A stretch of DNA of 14,289 nt from an uncultured Coriobacteriaceae bacterium (GCA_902766805.1 CACXFF010000045.1:1-14289); one strand, 5' to 3'; shown: positions 1 to 7,153, numbered from the stretch's first letter. Translations and numbers: made by a program. The notes: generated by a model from the letters alone, not told the origin.

Positions 1-1
1 C

Positions 2-1456
2 GGCATGATCATGAACCACACCGGCCTCATGAACGCTTGGTCCATCCCCGGCTCCCTCGGCTCGCTCTTCGTCGGCTCCCAGGCCGCGGCTGACACCATC
101 GGCCTCGCCAGCGCCACCGAAGCCACCGCGGGCGCCATCATGGGTGCCAACTACCTGCCCCAGGTCGCCCTGATCCCCGGCGTGCCGCTGCTCGGCGCCG
201 TGCCGCTGCAGGGCTATCAGGGCCACGTCATCCCCGTCGTGGTCGCCGTCTTCCTCATGTGCCAGATCGAGAAGTGGCTCCACGCCCACGTGCCCGACAT
301 GCTCGACCTGTTCGTGACCCCGCTCGTGACCGTCCTCGTGACCGGCCTTGCCACCATGGTCGTCATCGGCCCGATCTTCTCCTGGGTCGAGGAAGGCGTC
401 ATGAACTTCTTCAAGTTCCTGCTCGGCATACCGTTCGGCCTCGGCGGCGCGCTCGCTGGCGCCATATACCCGCTGACGGTCGTCTTGGGCGTGCACCACA
501 TGTTCAACGCGCTTGAGGCCGGCCTCGTCGCGCAGGGCGCCGACGCGTTCAACCCCATCATCTCTGCCGCCAACGTCGCTCAGGGCGCCGCGTGCTTCGC
601 CGTCTTCGTGAAGACCGCCTCCACCAAGAAGAAGGGCCTCGCCCTCCCGTCCGGCATCTCCGCCCTGCTCGGCATCACCGAGCCCGCCATCTACGGCGTC
701 AACCTGCCCGCCGTCACGCCGTTCGTCGGCGCCCTCTGCGGCGCAGCGGTCGGCGGCCTGCTCAGCGCTTGGCTCGGCCTGTACTCCATCGCGTACGGCA
801 TCACCGGCCTCTTTGGCTACCTGATCACCGCCAACGCCATGACCTACACCATCGTCATCGGCGCTGCCTTCGCCACCGCGTTCGCCGTGACCTTCCTCCT
901 CTACAAGGACGAGGATGCCGCTCCGGCTCCCGCCGCGGCCGCTGCTCCTGCCGCCGCTGCGCCCGCCGCTCAGGCGACCGCCAAGACCGTCGACGCCGTG
1001 CGTGAGGCTGGCACCCTTGCCGCCCCCATGACCGGCAAGGCCATCTCCATGAAGGACGCTCCCGACCCCGTCTTCGCGTCCCTCGCGATGGGCAACGGCG
1101 CCGTCATCGAGCCGACCGAAGGCGCCGTGTACTCCCCCGTGGACGGCACCATCACCATGCTGTTCGACACCAAGCACGCCGTGGGCATCGCTGGTGACGA
1201 CGGCACCGAGGTCCTCATCCACATCGGCGTGGACACCGTCGAGCTCAAGGGCGGCCCCTTCACCGCTCACTGCGCCAACGGCGATCACGTGAGCGCCGGC
1301 CAGCTGCTCATCGAGGCCGACCTCGACGCCATCAAGGCCGCTGGCAAGCCGACCGCCACGATGGTCATCGTCACGAACACCGACGACTACTCCTCCGTGG
1401 AGCCGCTCGTGGGCGACGTGACCGCCGGCCAGGCTGTGGTCAAGGTCGCCAAGTAA
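2..1456 (+). CDS. scrA: PTS sucrose-type permease, EIIC-EIIA portion (5' truncated by window edge)
   Basis: This is the C-terminal 484 codons of a phosphotransferase permease; the reading frame is open at the left edge, so EIIB and the first EIIC helices lie outside the window. The visible EIIC part has several hydrophobic segments, the sequence GYQGHVIPVV, the sucrose-family run IEKWLHAHVPDMLDL and the signature GITEPAIYGVNLP (about codons 224-236). An Ala/Pro linker of about 25 residues leads to a Crr-type EIIA domain. It contains PVDGTITMLFDTKHAVGI and the phospho-accepting His in VLIHIGVDTVELKGG (His codon 1220-1222). Known for the family: it phosphorylates sucrose during uptake to give sucrose-6-phosphate. 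The two GH32 genes downstream fit that substrate. The EIIC similarity favours sucrose over trehalose or beta-glucosides, but without EIIB the specificity is inferred. A strong terminator 25 nt after the stop separates it from the next gene. Confidence 0.88.
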   Translation, partial: GMIMNHTGLMNAWSIPGSLGSLFVGSQAAADTIGLASATEATAGAIMGANYLPQVALIPGVPLLGAVPLQGYQGHVIPVVVAVFLMCQIEKWLHAHVPDMLDLFVTPLVTVLVTGLATMVVIGPIFSWVEEGVMNFFKFLLGIPFGLGGALAGAIYPLTVVLGVHHMFNALEAGLVAQGADAFNPIISAANVAQGAACFAVFVKTASTKKKGLALPSGISALLGITEPAIYGVNLPAVTPFVGALCGAAVGGLLSAWLGLYSIAYGITGLFGYLITANAMTYTIVIGAAFATAFAVTFLLYKDEDAAPAPAAAAAPAAAAPAAQATAKTVDAVREAGTLAAPMTGKAISMKDAPDPVFASLAMGNGAVIEPTEGAVYSPVDGTITMLFDTKHAVGIAGDDGTEVLIHIGVDTVELKGGPFTAHCANGDHVSAGQLLIEADLDAIKAAGKPTATMVIVTNTDDYSSVEPLVGDVTAGQAVVKVAK

Positions 1457-1481
1457 GCAAGCGCTTACCGGTCCTTCCCTG

Positions 1482-1519
1482 AGCGCCCGCACGCATCTCG
1501 CGTGCGGGCGCTTTCCTTT
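1482..1519 (+). terminator. Rho-independent terminator after PTS gene
   Basis: A perfect 13-bp stem (AGCGCCCGCACGC, 1482-1494, with its complement at 1500-1512) encloses a 5-nt loop ATCTC. It is followed by a short T-rich tail (TTTCCTTT). It lies 25 nt after the permease stop codon, so the downstream GH32 gene probably has its own promoter or depends on read-through. Confidence 0.85.
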
Positions 1520-1570
1520 GTGCACGACCCGTCCAGCCCGACCCGTTGGCCTGCCGCATTTCCCCACCTA

Positions 1571-1598
1571 CCGACCTATGAAATCAATCCCATGTCGG
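1571..1598 (+). promoter_or_regulatory. Imperfect inverted repeat in the GH32 leader (possible operator or hairpin)
   Basis: CCGAC (1571-1575) and ATG (1578-1580) pair with CATGTCGG (1591-1598), leaving a 2-nt bulge and a 10-nt loop AAATCAATCC. This AT-richer patch lies 49 nt upstream of the chosen start of the first GH32 gene. It is a candidate for a repressor site or a leader hairpin. I saw no clear -35/-10 pair here, so the role is a guess. Confidence 0.25.
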
Positions 1599-1647
1599 GC
1601 GTCTCACACTGGAAAGAGTGGCAAACGGCGAACGAAAGGGCGTACCC

Positions 1648-3177
1648 ATGCAGATGCACGTGAACCTCGACTACCGGCAGCACAATTGGCGCCTGGGCTT
1701 CCACCTGCAGACGCCCACGGGTTGGCTCTCGGACCCCAACGGCCTGTGCCAGTTCCGCGGCGAGTACCACATCTTCCATCAGTACGCGCCGCGTTGGCCC
1801 TGGGCAGGCCACGGCTGGGGCCACTGGACGAGCAAGGACCTCGTGCGCTGGGAGTTCCACCGCGGCGCGATCATCCCCGAGATGGAGCTGGACCTCAATG
1901 GCTCGTATTCGGGCTCGGCCGTGATCCGCGACGACGAGATGTGGTGCTACTACACCGGCAACGTGCTCGAGCCTGGGCACGACAACTACGACTACGAGGG
2001 ACGCCAGGCCAATGAGACGCTCGTCGTCAGCAAGGACGGGCGTACGTTCTCCGAGCGCACGCTCGTGCTCGACAACGCAGGCTATCCCGCCTACTGCAGC
2101 CGTCACGTGCGCGACCCCAAGGTCTGGTGGCAGAACGACACCTGGAACATGCTGCTCGGTGCGCGCACCATGGACGATCACCCGGCCATGCTGCTCTACC
2201 AGAGCGCGGACGGCGTGCACGACTGGCAGCTCGCGGGCTCCTGCACCACCATCTCTGGCAAACCGTTCGGTTACATGTGGGAGTGCCCCAACATCGTGAC
2301 CTTGGGCGGCCGCGAGTTCTTCTTCGTGTGCCCGCAGGGCGTGCCCAGCCAGGCCACGAAGTACCAGAACAACTTCAACTCCGGCTACTTCCCCGTGGAA
2401 GGCACGGTCATCGACCTGCTCTCGGGCGATCCCGGCCTCATGGACGCAGACGCGCCGTACGGCTGCATCGACGAGAACACGTTCGTGGAGCTGGACTATG
2501 GCTTCGACTTCTACGCGCCCCAGGTCTTCTCCGACGAGAGCGGACGCCAGCTGCTCGTGGGCTGGATGGGTCTGCCCGACATCGAGCTGCAGTACCAGGT
2601 GCCCACCTACGAATGGCTGCACACCCTCACCTGGCTGCGCGAGCTCAGCCTCAACGACGCCGGCAAGATCTGCCAGTGGCCTGCCGCCGAGTACGACGCG
2701 CTGCACCAAGGGCGCGTGGACTTCACGGCCGAAGGCGCCGTGGACGCGGTGGGCAAGCTCGGCTCGTCCAACTACGACGCGCACGACATCGAGGGCGCCG
2801 TGGGCGCGCGTTTCGCCAACGGAACGGCCGACGTCTTCGTCGAGGGCATCGAGGGCGAGGGTCGCATCATGGTGAACGCCGACCTGGAGCTCATCGTGCT
2901 GCCCGGCATGCTGGAGCTGGCCTTCAAGGGCATCGCGGGCGGCTACCGCACCGTGCGCCGCCTGCCGCTGTCCGAGCTCTCGGCCGGCAAGCTGTGCGAC
3001 CTGCGCATGGTGATCGACACGAGCGCCATCGAGATCTATGTGAACGGCGGCGAGCACACCCTGTCCACGCGCTGGTGGCCGCAGGAGATCACGAACCTGC
3101 GCGTGACGAGCACCTTCGCCGCACGCGAGACCTACGCCTACGAGATGGGGCGCTTCGAGTTCGTGGACCTCGCGTAA
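1648..3177 (+). CDS. GH32 beta-fructosidase / sucrose-6-phosphate hydrolase, paralogue 1
   Basis: This is a 509-residue enzyme of glycoside hydrolase family 32, which hydrolyses sucrose, sucrose-6-phosphate or short fructans. All three hallmark motifs are visible: WLSDPNGL with the nucleophile Asp29, RDPK with Asp156, and MWECPN with the acid/base Glu212. DFYAPQ follows in the propeller, and the C-terminal beta-sandwich carries IEIYVNGG near residue 460. There is no signal peptide, so it should act in the cytoplasm on PTS-delivered sugar phosphate. I chose ATG 1648 because AAGGG (1636-1640) lies 7 nt before it. An in-frame GTG at 1618 would add 10 residues but has its purine run only 2 nt away. 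Compared with the neighbouring paralogue it has HQYAP instead of FQYNP near the active site and an insertion around residues 258-272 (GDPGLMDADAPYG). Family assignment is firm; which of the two is the true ScrB is not decidable here. Confidence 0.93.
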   Translation: MQMHVNLDYRQHNWRLGFHLQTPTGWLSDPNGLCQFRGEYHIFHQYAPRWPWAGHGWGHWTSKDLVRWEFHRGAIIPEMELDLNGSYSGSAVIRDDEMWCYYTGNVLEPGHDNYDYEGRQANETLVVSKDGRTFSERTLVLDNAGYPAYCSRHVRDPKVWWQNDTWNMLLGARTMDDHPAMLLYQSADGVHDWQLAGSCTTISGKPFGYMWECPNIVTLGGREFFFVCPQGVPSQATKYQNNFNSGYFPVEGTVIDLLSGDPGLMDADAPYGCIDENTFVELDYGFDFYAPQVFSDESGRQLLVGWMGLPDIELQYQVPTYEWLHTLTWLRELSLNDAGKICQWPAAEYDALHQGRVDFTAEGAVDAVGKLGSSNYDAHDIEGAVGARFANGTADVFVEGIEGEGRIMVNADLELIVLPGMLELAFKGIAGGYRTVRRLPLSELSAGKLCDLRMVIDTSAIEIYVNGGEHTLSTRWWPQEITNLRVTSTFAARETYAYEMGRFEFVDLA

Positions 3178-3203
3178 GCGTTCTCCCACAGTTCTTGCCT
3201 TCT

Positions 3204-3238
3204 GAGGCGAGGGCGCGGCCTGCCCTCGCCTCTTCTTG
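3204..3238 (+). terminator. Rho-independent terminator between the two GH32 genes
   Basis: A perfect 11-bp stem GAGGCGAGGGC (3204-3214) / GCCCTCGCCTC (3222-3232) with a 7-nt loop is followed by TTCTTG. It starts 26 nt after the first GH32 stop. The second GH32 gene therefore looks separately transcribed, although the T tail is weak and read-through is possible. Confidence 0.75.
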
Positions 3239-3299
3239 TGCCCACAACCCATGCGGCCCGCGCGGCCCGCAAAGCCACTCACGACCCAAAGGAGACAGC

Positions 3300-4727
3300 A
3301 TGTCCCACGCACACTGGCGGCTCGGCTTCCACATCGCGCCGCAGCACGCCTGGCTCAACGACCCGAACGGCCTGTGCCAATTCCGCGGCGCGTACCACGC
3401 GTACTTCCAGTACAACCCCCTGTGGCCCGACCGCGACACGAAGCACTGGCGCCACTTCGTCTCGCCCGACCTAGTGCATTGGGAGGACCACGGCACGGCC
3501 CTCGTGACCGACATCCCCGAAGACCGCAACGGCGTCTACTCGGGCTCGGCCTACGTCGCGCCCGGCGCTGCATCCGACGGCGGCGACCTGCTCTGCCTCT
3601 ACTACACGGGCAACGTCATAGACCCCGACGACCCAGCGGCCGACCAGGGCTTCGTCCACGGCGGCCGCGAGGCCAACGAGATCCTCGTCACCAGCAAGGA
3701 CGGCGAGACGTACTCGGACAAGCGGGTGCTGCTGCGCAACGACGATTACCCCACCGTGTGCACCCGCCACGTGCGCGACCCCAAGGTCTGGAAGCAGGGT
3801 GACAGCCTGTACATGCTCCTGGGCGCCCGCGACCAGAACGACGAGGGCTTCATCCTGCTCTACGAGAGCAGCGACGGCAGCTCGTGGCGCCTGCGCAACG
3901 AGATCTTTGCGCACGAGCGCTTCGGCTACATGTGGGAGTGCCCCAACATCGTGCAGCTCGGAGGCCGCGACTTCCTCGCCTGTTGCCCCCAGGGACTCCC
4001 AGAGCAGGAGACACGTTGGCAAAACCGCTGGCAGGCAGGCTATTTCCCGCTCGAAGGCAGCGTGCTCACCACCCACCTGGTGGACGAGCGCAGCTTCGTG
4101 GAGTGGGACCACGGCCATGACTTCTACGCGCCGCAGACCTTCGTGGCCGACGACGGGCGCGCGATCCTCGTCGGTTGGATGGGAACGTTTGACCACCGCT
4201 ACAGCTCGGCACCCGACGGGCTCGACTGGATCCACTGCCTCACGGTTCCGCGCGAGCTCACGCTAGGCGCCGACGGGCTCCTGCGCCAGTGGCCGGTGGC
4301 CGAGCTCGAGAGCCTGCGCGGATTGGGGATAGAGCTGGACGCTGAGGACGAGCTGGCCCTGGACGCCCACCGGGCAGACCTCGTGTGGCAGGGCATCGAA
4401 GGCCGCGAGGGGACGCTCGTGCTCGACGACGACGTGTGCCTGAGCTGGAAGGCCGACGCGCTCACGCTGCGCTTCCTGGACGCTGCGGTGGCCGCAGGGC
4501 GCCAGGACCGCGTCGTGCCCCTCCCGAACGGCGTACAGGACCTGCGCGTGCTCGTCGACAGCTCGGCGCTGGAGATCTACGTCAACAACGGCGCCGAGCT
4601 GCTCTCCACGCGTTGGTTCCCCCGCGACGAGGCGCTGCGCGTGCACTGCGCTATCCCATGCGCGCAGGCCTGCGCCTACCCGCTGCAGGACGCGCTGGCA
4701 CACGCCTACGACGGCGTAGAGGACTGA
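3300..4727 (+). CDS. GH32 beta-fructosidase / sucrose-6-phosphate hydrolase, paralogue 2
   Basis: This is a second GH32 enzyme, 475 residues long, with the same catalytic set: WLNDPNGL (nucleophile Asp21), RDPK (Asp160), MWECPN (acid/base Glu213) and DFYAPQ. A C-terminal sandwich segment LEIYVNNGAE ends the protein. It lacks a signal peptide, which places it in the cytoplasm. The start at ATG 3300 is set by AAAGGAG (3288-3294) 5 nt upstream; the frame stays open far upstream but only as a shadow of the first GH32 gene. It is clearly homologous to its neighbour along the whole length but much diverged. It has the more typical FQYNP near the active site and lacks the insertion near residue 258. 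The pair could split sucrose-6-phosphate versus free sucrose, kestose or other fructosides; the sequence alone does not say which does which. Confidence 0.93.
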   Translation: MSHAHWRLGFHIAPQHAWLNDPNGLCQFRGAYHAYFQYNPLWPDRDTKHWRHFVSPDLVHWEDHGTALVTDIPEDRNGVYSGSAYVAPGAASDGGDLLCLYYTGNVIDPDDPAADQGFVHGGREANEILVTSKDGETYSDKRVLLRNDDYPTVCTRHVRDPKVWKQGDSLYMLLGARDQNDEGFILLYESSDGSSWRLRNEIFAHERFGYMWECPNIVQLGGRDFLACCPQGLPEQETRWQNRWQAGYFPLEGSVLTTHLVDERSFVEWDHGHDFYAPQTFVADDGRAILVGWMGTFDHRYSSAPDGLDWIHCLTVPRELTLGADGLLRQWPVAELESLRGLGIELDAEDELALDAHRADLVWQGIEGREGTLVLDDDVCLSWKADALTLRFLDAAVAAGRQDRVVPLPNGVQDLRVLVDSSALEIYVNNGAELLSTRWFPRDEALRVHCAIPCAQACAYPLQDALAHAYDGVED

Positions 4728-4763
4728 GCACAGGCCTGACGGCCCACACGCTCACACACGGCG

Positions 4764-4798
4764 AAAAAGAGGGGCCGACGACACCCGTCGGCCCCTTT
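4764..4798. terminator. Bidirectional terminator between convergent GH32 and Nudix genes
   Basis: A perfect 11-bp stem AGGGGCCGACG (4770-4780) / CGTCGGCCCCT (4786-4796) has a 5-nt loop. On the plus strand it is followed by TT; on the minus strand it is followed by CTTTTT (A5 at 4764-4768). It sits between a plus-strand stop (4727) and a minus-strand stop (4801), so it can serve both transcripts. Confidence 0.85.
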
Positions 4799-4800
4799 CA

Positions 4801-5232
4801 TCAGAAGCGATCGTCAAAGGCGAAGACTTGGCCCCAATAGTGGCCGAGGGTCTGCACCAGCTCGGCGTCGGGCGGCAGCCACGCGACGCTCGTGAGCTCA
4901 TCCAGGCTCAGCCAGCGCAGCTCGGCATGCTCGGCGGGACGCAGCTCCTGCCCCGGGACCAACTGGCACACGTAGCAGTCCATGCTCAGGTGGAAGTCGG
5001 GGTAGTCGTACTCCACGCGGTCCAAAAACGACGTGGTGGACAGGCGCACGCCCAGCTCTTCGGCAATCTCACGCCGACAGGCCGCCACCGCGCTCTCCCC
5101 TGGCTCCAGCTTGCCGCCAGGGAACTCCCAGCCGCCCTCGTACCCATGGCCGGCGCCTCGTTGGCAGGCAAGAACGCGGCCGTCATCGTATATGACGGCC
5201 GCGGCAACAGAGACGATCTTGCGATCGGACAC
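4801..5232 (-). CDS. Nudix hydrolase, MutT-like (deoxy)nucleoside triphosphate pyrophosphohydrolase
   Basis: This is a 143-residue single-domain Nudix protein. The Nudix box GX5EX7REUXEEXGU is complete at residues 40-62 (G40, E46, R54-E55, E58-E59, G61) inside WEFPGGKLEPGE. A C-terminal EHAELRWLSLDEL segment is typical of the MutT/NudG group. These enzymes hydrolyse nucleoside triphosphates, often oxidised or modified ones, to the monophosphate and pyrophosphate with Mg2+. MutT (8-oxo-dGTP) and NudG (CTP derivatives) types cannot be separated by eye. I chose GTG 5232 because AGGA sits 8 nt upstream, overlapping the stop of the preceding STAS gene; an ATG at 5271 would overlap that gene and has no evident ribosome site. 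It is the second gene of a two-gene minus-strand unit and ends directly at a shared terminator. Confidence 0.88.
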   Translation of the reverse strand: MSDRKIVSVAAAVIYDDGRVLACQRGAGHGYEGGWEFPGGKLEPGESAVAACRREIAEELGVRLSTTSFLDRVEYDYPDFHLSMDCYVCQLVPGQELRPAEHAELRWLSLDELTSVAWLPPDAELVQTLGHYWGQVFAFDDRF

Positions 5233-5242
5233 TATGCGTATC

Positions 5243-5545
5243 CTAGGCGACGATCTCGAACACGTCGGCAAGGCCGGTCATGTCGAAGATCTCCACGACT
5301 TCCTCGCTGGGGTGCAGCAGACGCATCTTGCCGCCACGCTGGTTGGCCAGCTTCTCGGTGCTCACGAGGACGCGCAGGCCCGCGGAGGAAATGTACTCGA
5401 GCTTGGTGAGGTCCATGTCAAAGTCGGTAATTTCGGCACTCTGGCCCTGAACAGCGGCTTCGAGGTCCGGACTGGTGGCGACGGAGAGCTTGCCCTCGAT
5501 CTCGATGGTGACTTTGTTGCCGTCGACAGTGGTCTTGAGTTCCAT
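5243..5545 (-). CDS. STAS-domain protein, anti-sigma factor antagonist type
   Basis: This is a 100-residue protein made of a single STAS domain. The core reads DLTKLEYISSAGLRVLV (residues 45-61). Aligned with SpoIIAA/RsbV (DS[ST]GL), Ser54 is the likely phospho-acceptor, and the preceding Asp is replaced by Ser53. Known for the family: the unphosphorylated form binds an anti-sigma kinase and frees a sigma factor; a partner kinase phosphorylates the Ser. No kinase, phosphatase or sigma gene is in the window, so the partner is unknown. The start at ATG 5545 has AAAGGA 8 nt upstream; a further in-frame ATG at 5611 lacks one. The next gene (Nudix) begins 10 nt after the stop. STAS proteins with other roles exist, so the sigma link is inferred. 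Confidence 0.85.
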   Translation of the reverse strand: MELKTTVDGNKVTIEIEGKLSVATSPDLEAAVQGQSAEITDFDMDLTKLEYISSAGLRVLVSTEKLANQRGGKMRLLHPSEEVVEIFDMTGLADVFEIVA

Positions 5546-5579
5546 GCTGTGCGTCCTTTCGTAGACGATAGACTCAGAC

Positions 5580-5585
5580 AGTATA
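5580..5585 (-). promoter_or_regulatory. Possible -10 element for the STAS-Nudix unit
   Basis: Reading the minus strand, TATACT lies 34 nt upstream of the STAS start codon within an AT-rich patch. No good -35 hexamer is found 16-18 bp upstream; a TTGACA at 5630-5625 is too far away. It may be activator-dependent, use an alternative sigma factor, or be chance. Confidence 0.25.
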
Positions 5586-5737
5586 TAACGCTTGGCTGCA
5601 AACGTCGTCATGTTTTGGGCAAGTTGTCAAAGATGTGCCCCCAATTACCGCCAAATAGCCACCCCGTGCGCCTGGGGCAGTCGCCACACGCCCCGGCCAC
5701 CGCCGCCCGCGCCGTAGCACCGTGTGAAGGAGCTGTG

Positions 5738-5779
5738 ATGTGGCCTCGTCCTGAGCCGCGACGGCGTCCGTCTCCGTAG
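5738..5779 (+). CDS. Possible 13-codon leader peptide (mini-ORF)
   Basis: An AAGGAG sequence (5727-5732) is placed 5 nt before ATG 5738, which opens a short frame MWPRPEPRRRPSP ending at TAG 5777-5779. The peptide is almost only Pro and Arg plus one Trp. It lies 56 nt upstream of the next gene's start, with a hairpin between them. The arrangement resembles a regulatory leader peptide, in which slow decoding of Pro or Arg codons alters downstream structure. I see no terminator or anti-terminator pair that proves this. It could be an accidental ribosome site. Confidence 0.3.
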   Translation: MWPRPEPRRRPSP

Positions 5780-5796
5780 GACCTGTCATACCCACA

Positions 5797-5814
5797 CGGC
5801 ATCGCTGGATGCCG
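5797..5814 (+). promoter_or_regulatory. Leader hairpin just upstream of the membrane protein gene
   Basis: A perfect 7-bp stem CGGCATC/GATGCCG closes a GCTG tetraloop. It ends 8 nt before the Shine-Dalgarno AAGGGAG (5823-5829) of the next gene. It has no T-run, so it is not a terminator; it could influence ribosome access or mRNA stability. Confidence 0.4.
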
Positions 5815-5835
5815 ATTGTCAGAAGGGAGCCGCCG

Positions 5836-6951
5836 ATGATTCCGCCCGCCTCAGCAGCCGCTTGCGCGCAGCAGCCCGCGCTGCCCGTAAGCGCTCCCCG
5901 CAAGCTCTGCATCCCCCGAGGACCCGAGCTACACCTCAAGATCTGCGAGGGCTATTTCGTCCTCTACCTGCTCTTCGCTTTTGGCTACGCCGCGCTGTGC
6001 CCGCCCGCTGAGTTCACCTACGACCTCTCGCTGGCGCGCGCTGTCCTGATCGCCGCGTTCTCGTGCCGCTCCCTGTGGCTCATGCACATCCGCCGCAAGG
6101 CAGCGCGTCCCTGGTCGCTCATGACGCTGGCCCTGTGCGTCTCGCTGTCGGCGTTCGACCTGTTCGGCCTGGGCGCCATGAGCGACGCGGCCGTGGTCGT
6201 CGGCCTGCCCGTGGCGGCGGTCGTCACCGCGCTGGAGTACGTCGGCGCCGTCTACGTGGGCTACCAGCTGCTCCGCAACGAGGGCCTCGCGAAGCTGCTC
6301 TGCAAGGAACGCGACACCACGCCTGCCTACGAAGGTGGCCACAGCTGGGACCAGCCGCTCAGCGTGCGCGTGCGCACCTGGGAGTTCTGGCGCGACCTGC
6401 TGTCCTACTTCGTCGTGTTCTCGTTCCTCGGGCACTGGGCGGAGATGCTCTTCTGTCGCCTGATCGTGGCGGGGGTCTTCATGGGAGACTACGATCCCAC
6501 CAACGCCATGCTCTGGGACCAGTGGCTCTTCCCCTTCACTGCCGAAGGTGCGGCGCTCGCAGCCGTGGTGGTGTGCTTGCACCCCATCGCGCTGCGCCTG
6601 CAGAAGCGCTTCGGGGCACACTCGCTGCGGGCCTTGGCCTTGAGCTTCCTGGCCAATGGCATCGTGTGCACCGGCATCGACTTCGCGACGGGCATGCTGG
6701 CCAACCAGCACTATGAGTTCTGGGACTACCGACGTCTGCCCTTCAATTTCATGGGCCAGATCTGCCTGCAGAACTCGCTGGTCTACACGGTGGCCGCCAC
6801 GATCGTGGTGTGGCTCGCGTACCCTGCGATGGACTCGTTCATCCGACGCCTGCCCCGTGCAACCGCCAACGGCCTGTTCTGCGCGCTCGCAGGCAGCTAC
6901 GTGTTCCTTGCGCTGCTGCACTTCGTGGACCCAAGCCTGATGGTGGCCTAA
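5836..6951 (+). CDS. Polytopic membrane protein, putative ABC-transporter permease (CmpB-like) family
   Basis: This is a 371-residue integral membrane protein. Hydrophobic segments fall near residues 36-55, 66-83, 94-113, 118-146, 187-210, 232-250, 264-286, 303-329 and 345-363. The best family clue is the block YEFWDYRRLPFNFMGQIC followed by LQNSLVY (residues 293-317), plus GHWAE (199-203). This pattern is typical of proteins annotated as putative ABC transporter permease (ABC_trans_CmpB, PF06541). No ATPase or binding protein is beside it, so a transport role is not shown. I chose ATG 5836 because AAGGGAG (5823-5829) precedes it by 6 nt; an in-frame ATG at 5809 lies inside a hairpin arm. It is divergent from the STAS gene and monocistronic, closed by a strong terminator. 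Function unknown; the family call rests on recall of the motif. Confidence 0.75.
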   Translation: MIPPASAAACAQQPALPVSAPRKLCIPRGPELHLKICEGYFVLYLLFAFGYAALCPPAEFTYDLSLARAVLIAAFSCRSLWLMHIRRKAARPWSLMTLALCVSLSAFDLFGLGAMSDAAVVVGLPVAAVVTALEYVGAVYVGYQLLRNEGLAKLLCKERDTTPAYEGGHSWDQPLSVRVRTWEFWRDLLSYFVVFSFLGHWAEMLFCRLIVAGVFMGDYDPTNAMLWDQWLFPFTAEGAALAAVVVCLHPIALRLQKRFGAHSLRALALSFLANGIVCTGIDFATGMLANQHYEFWDYRRLPFNFMGQICLQNSLVYTVAATIVVWLAYPAMDSFIRRLPRATANGLFCALAGSYVFLALLHFVDPSLMVA

Positions 6952-6965
6952 GGGACGCACGGCTC

Positions 6966-7005
6966 GCCCGGGACCCTCGTCGCGACGGGGTCTCGGGCTT
7001 TTTTT
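6966..7005 (+). terminator. Strong Rho-independent terminator after the membrane protein gene
   Basis: A GC-rich stem of about 11 bp pairs GCCCGGGACCC (6966-6976) with GGGTCTCGGGC (6988-6998), with one G-T pair. It is followed by seven T residues (6999-7005). It starts 14 nt after the stop codon. Confidence 0.92.
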
Positions 7006-7139
7006 GGGGAGCGCATGAGGCTCGACGCCCGCACGAGGACTGCCTTGGGGCCAGGGCCTTGAGGACCCGAGCCGTTGGCCTCGACGTCGCTTCGCACGGC
7101 CAAATAGCTCGCGTCGCGCCACGCGCGGCCGACAAAAAG

Positions 7140-7153
7140 GGTACACTCGTTCG
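7140..7153 (+). promoter_or_regulatory. SOS-box-like LexA site, overlapping a possible -10 element
   Basis: The sequence GGTACACTCGTTCG matches the Gram-positive LexA consensus CGAAC-N4-GTTCG at 8 of 10 defined positions. It ends 1 nt before the ATG of the Y-family polymerase, a class of gene usually under LexA control. TACACT (7142-7147) inside it could be the -10 element. That would put transcription start at or next to the ATG, giving a leaderless mRNA. No -35 is clear. This is an inference from one site. Confidence 0.42.

Noticed and set aside
1577..1590. Similarity of the reverse complement (GGATTGATTTCATA) to a SacT/LicT-type antiterminator target.
   Set aside because: It is on the wrong strand for the GH32 transcript and lacks an overlapping terminator.
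2127..3299. N-terminal extension of the second GH32 protein into the first GH32 gene.
   Set aside because: The added 391 residues are Arg/Ala-rich frame-shifted GH32 coding sequence, and ATG 3300 has a strong Shine-Dalgarno and gives the normal family N-terminus.
1576..3312. A 578-codon open frame on the minus strand opposite the first GH32 gene.
   Set aside because: The opposite strand encodes a GH32 enzyme with full catalytic motifs; this frame has the composition of a shadow frame and no recognisable domain.
5650..7108. The 10-mer GCCAAATAGC occurs at 5650-5659 and at 7099-7108, both in intergenic DNA.
   Set aside because: Only ten bases match, the flanks differ and the positions relative to gene starts differ, so chance is the simpler explanation.
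5929..7146. A 405-codon open frame on the minus strand opposite the membrane protein gene.
   Set aside because: It is rich in His, Gln and Arg without motifs and runs against a protein with clear transmembrane segments and a family signature.
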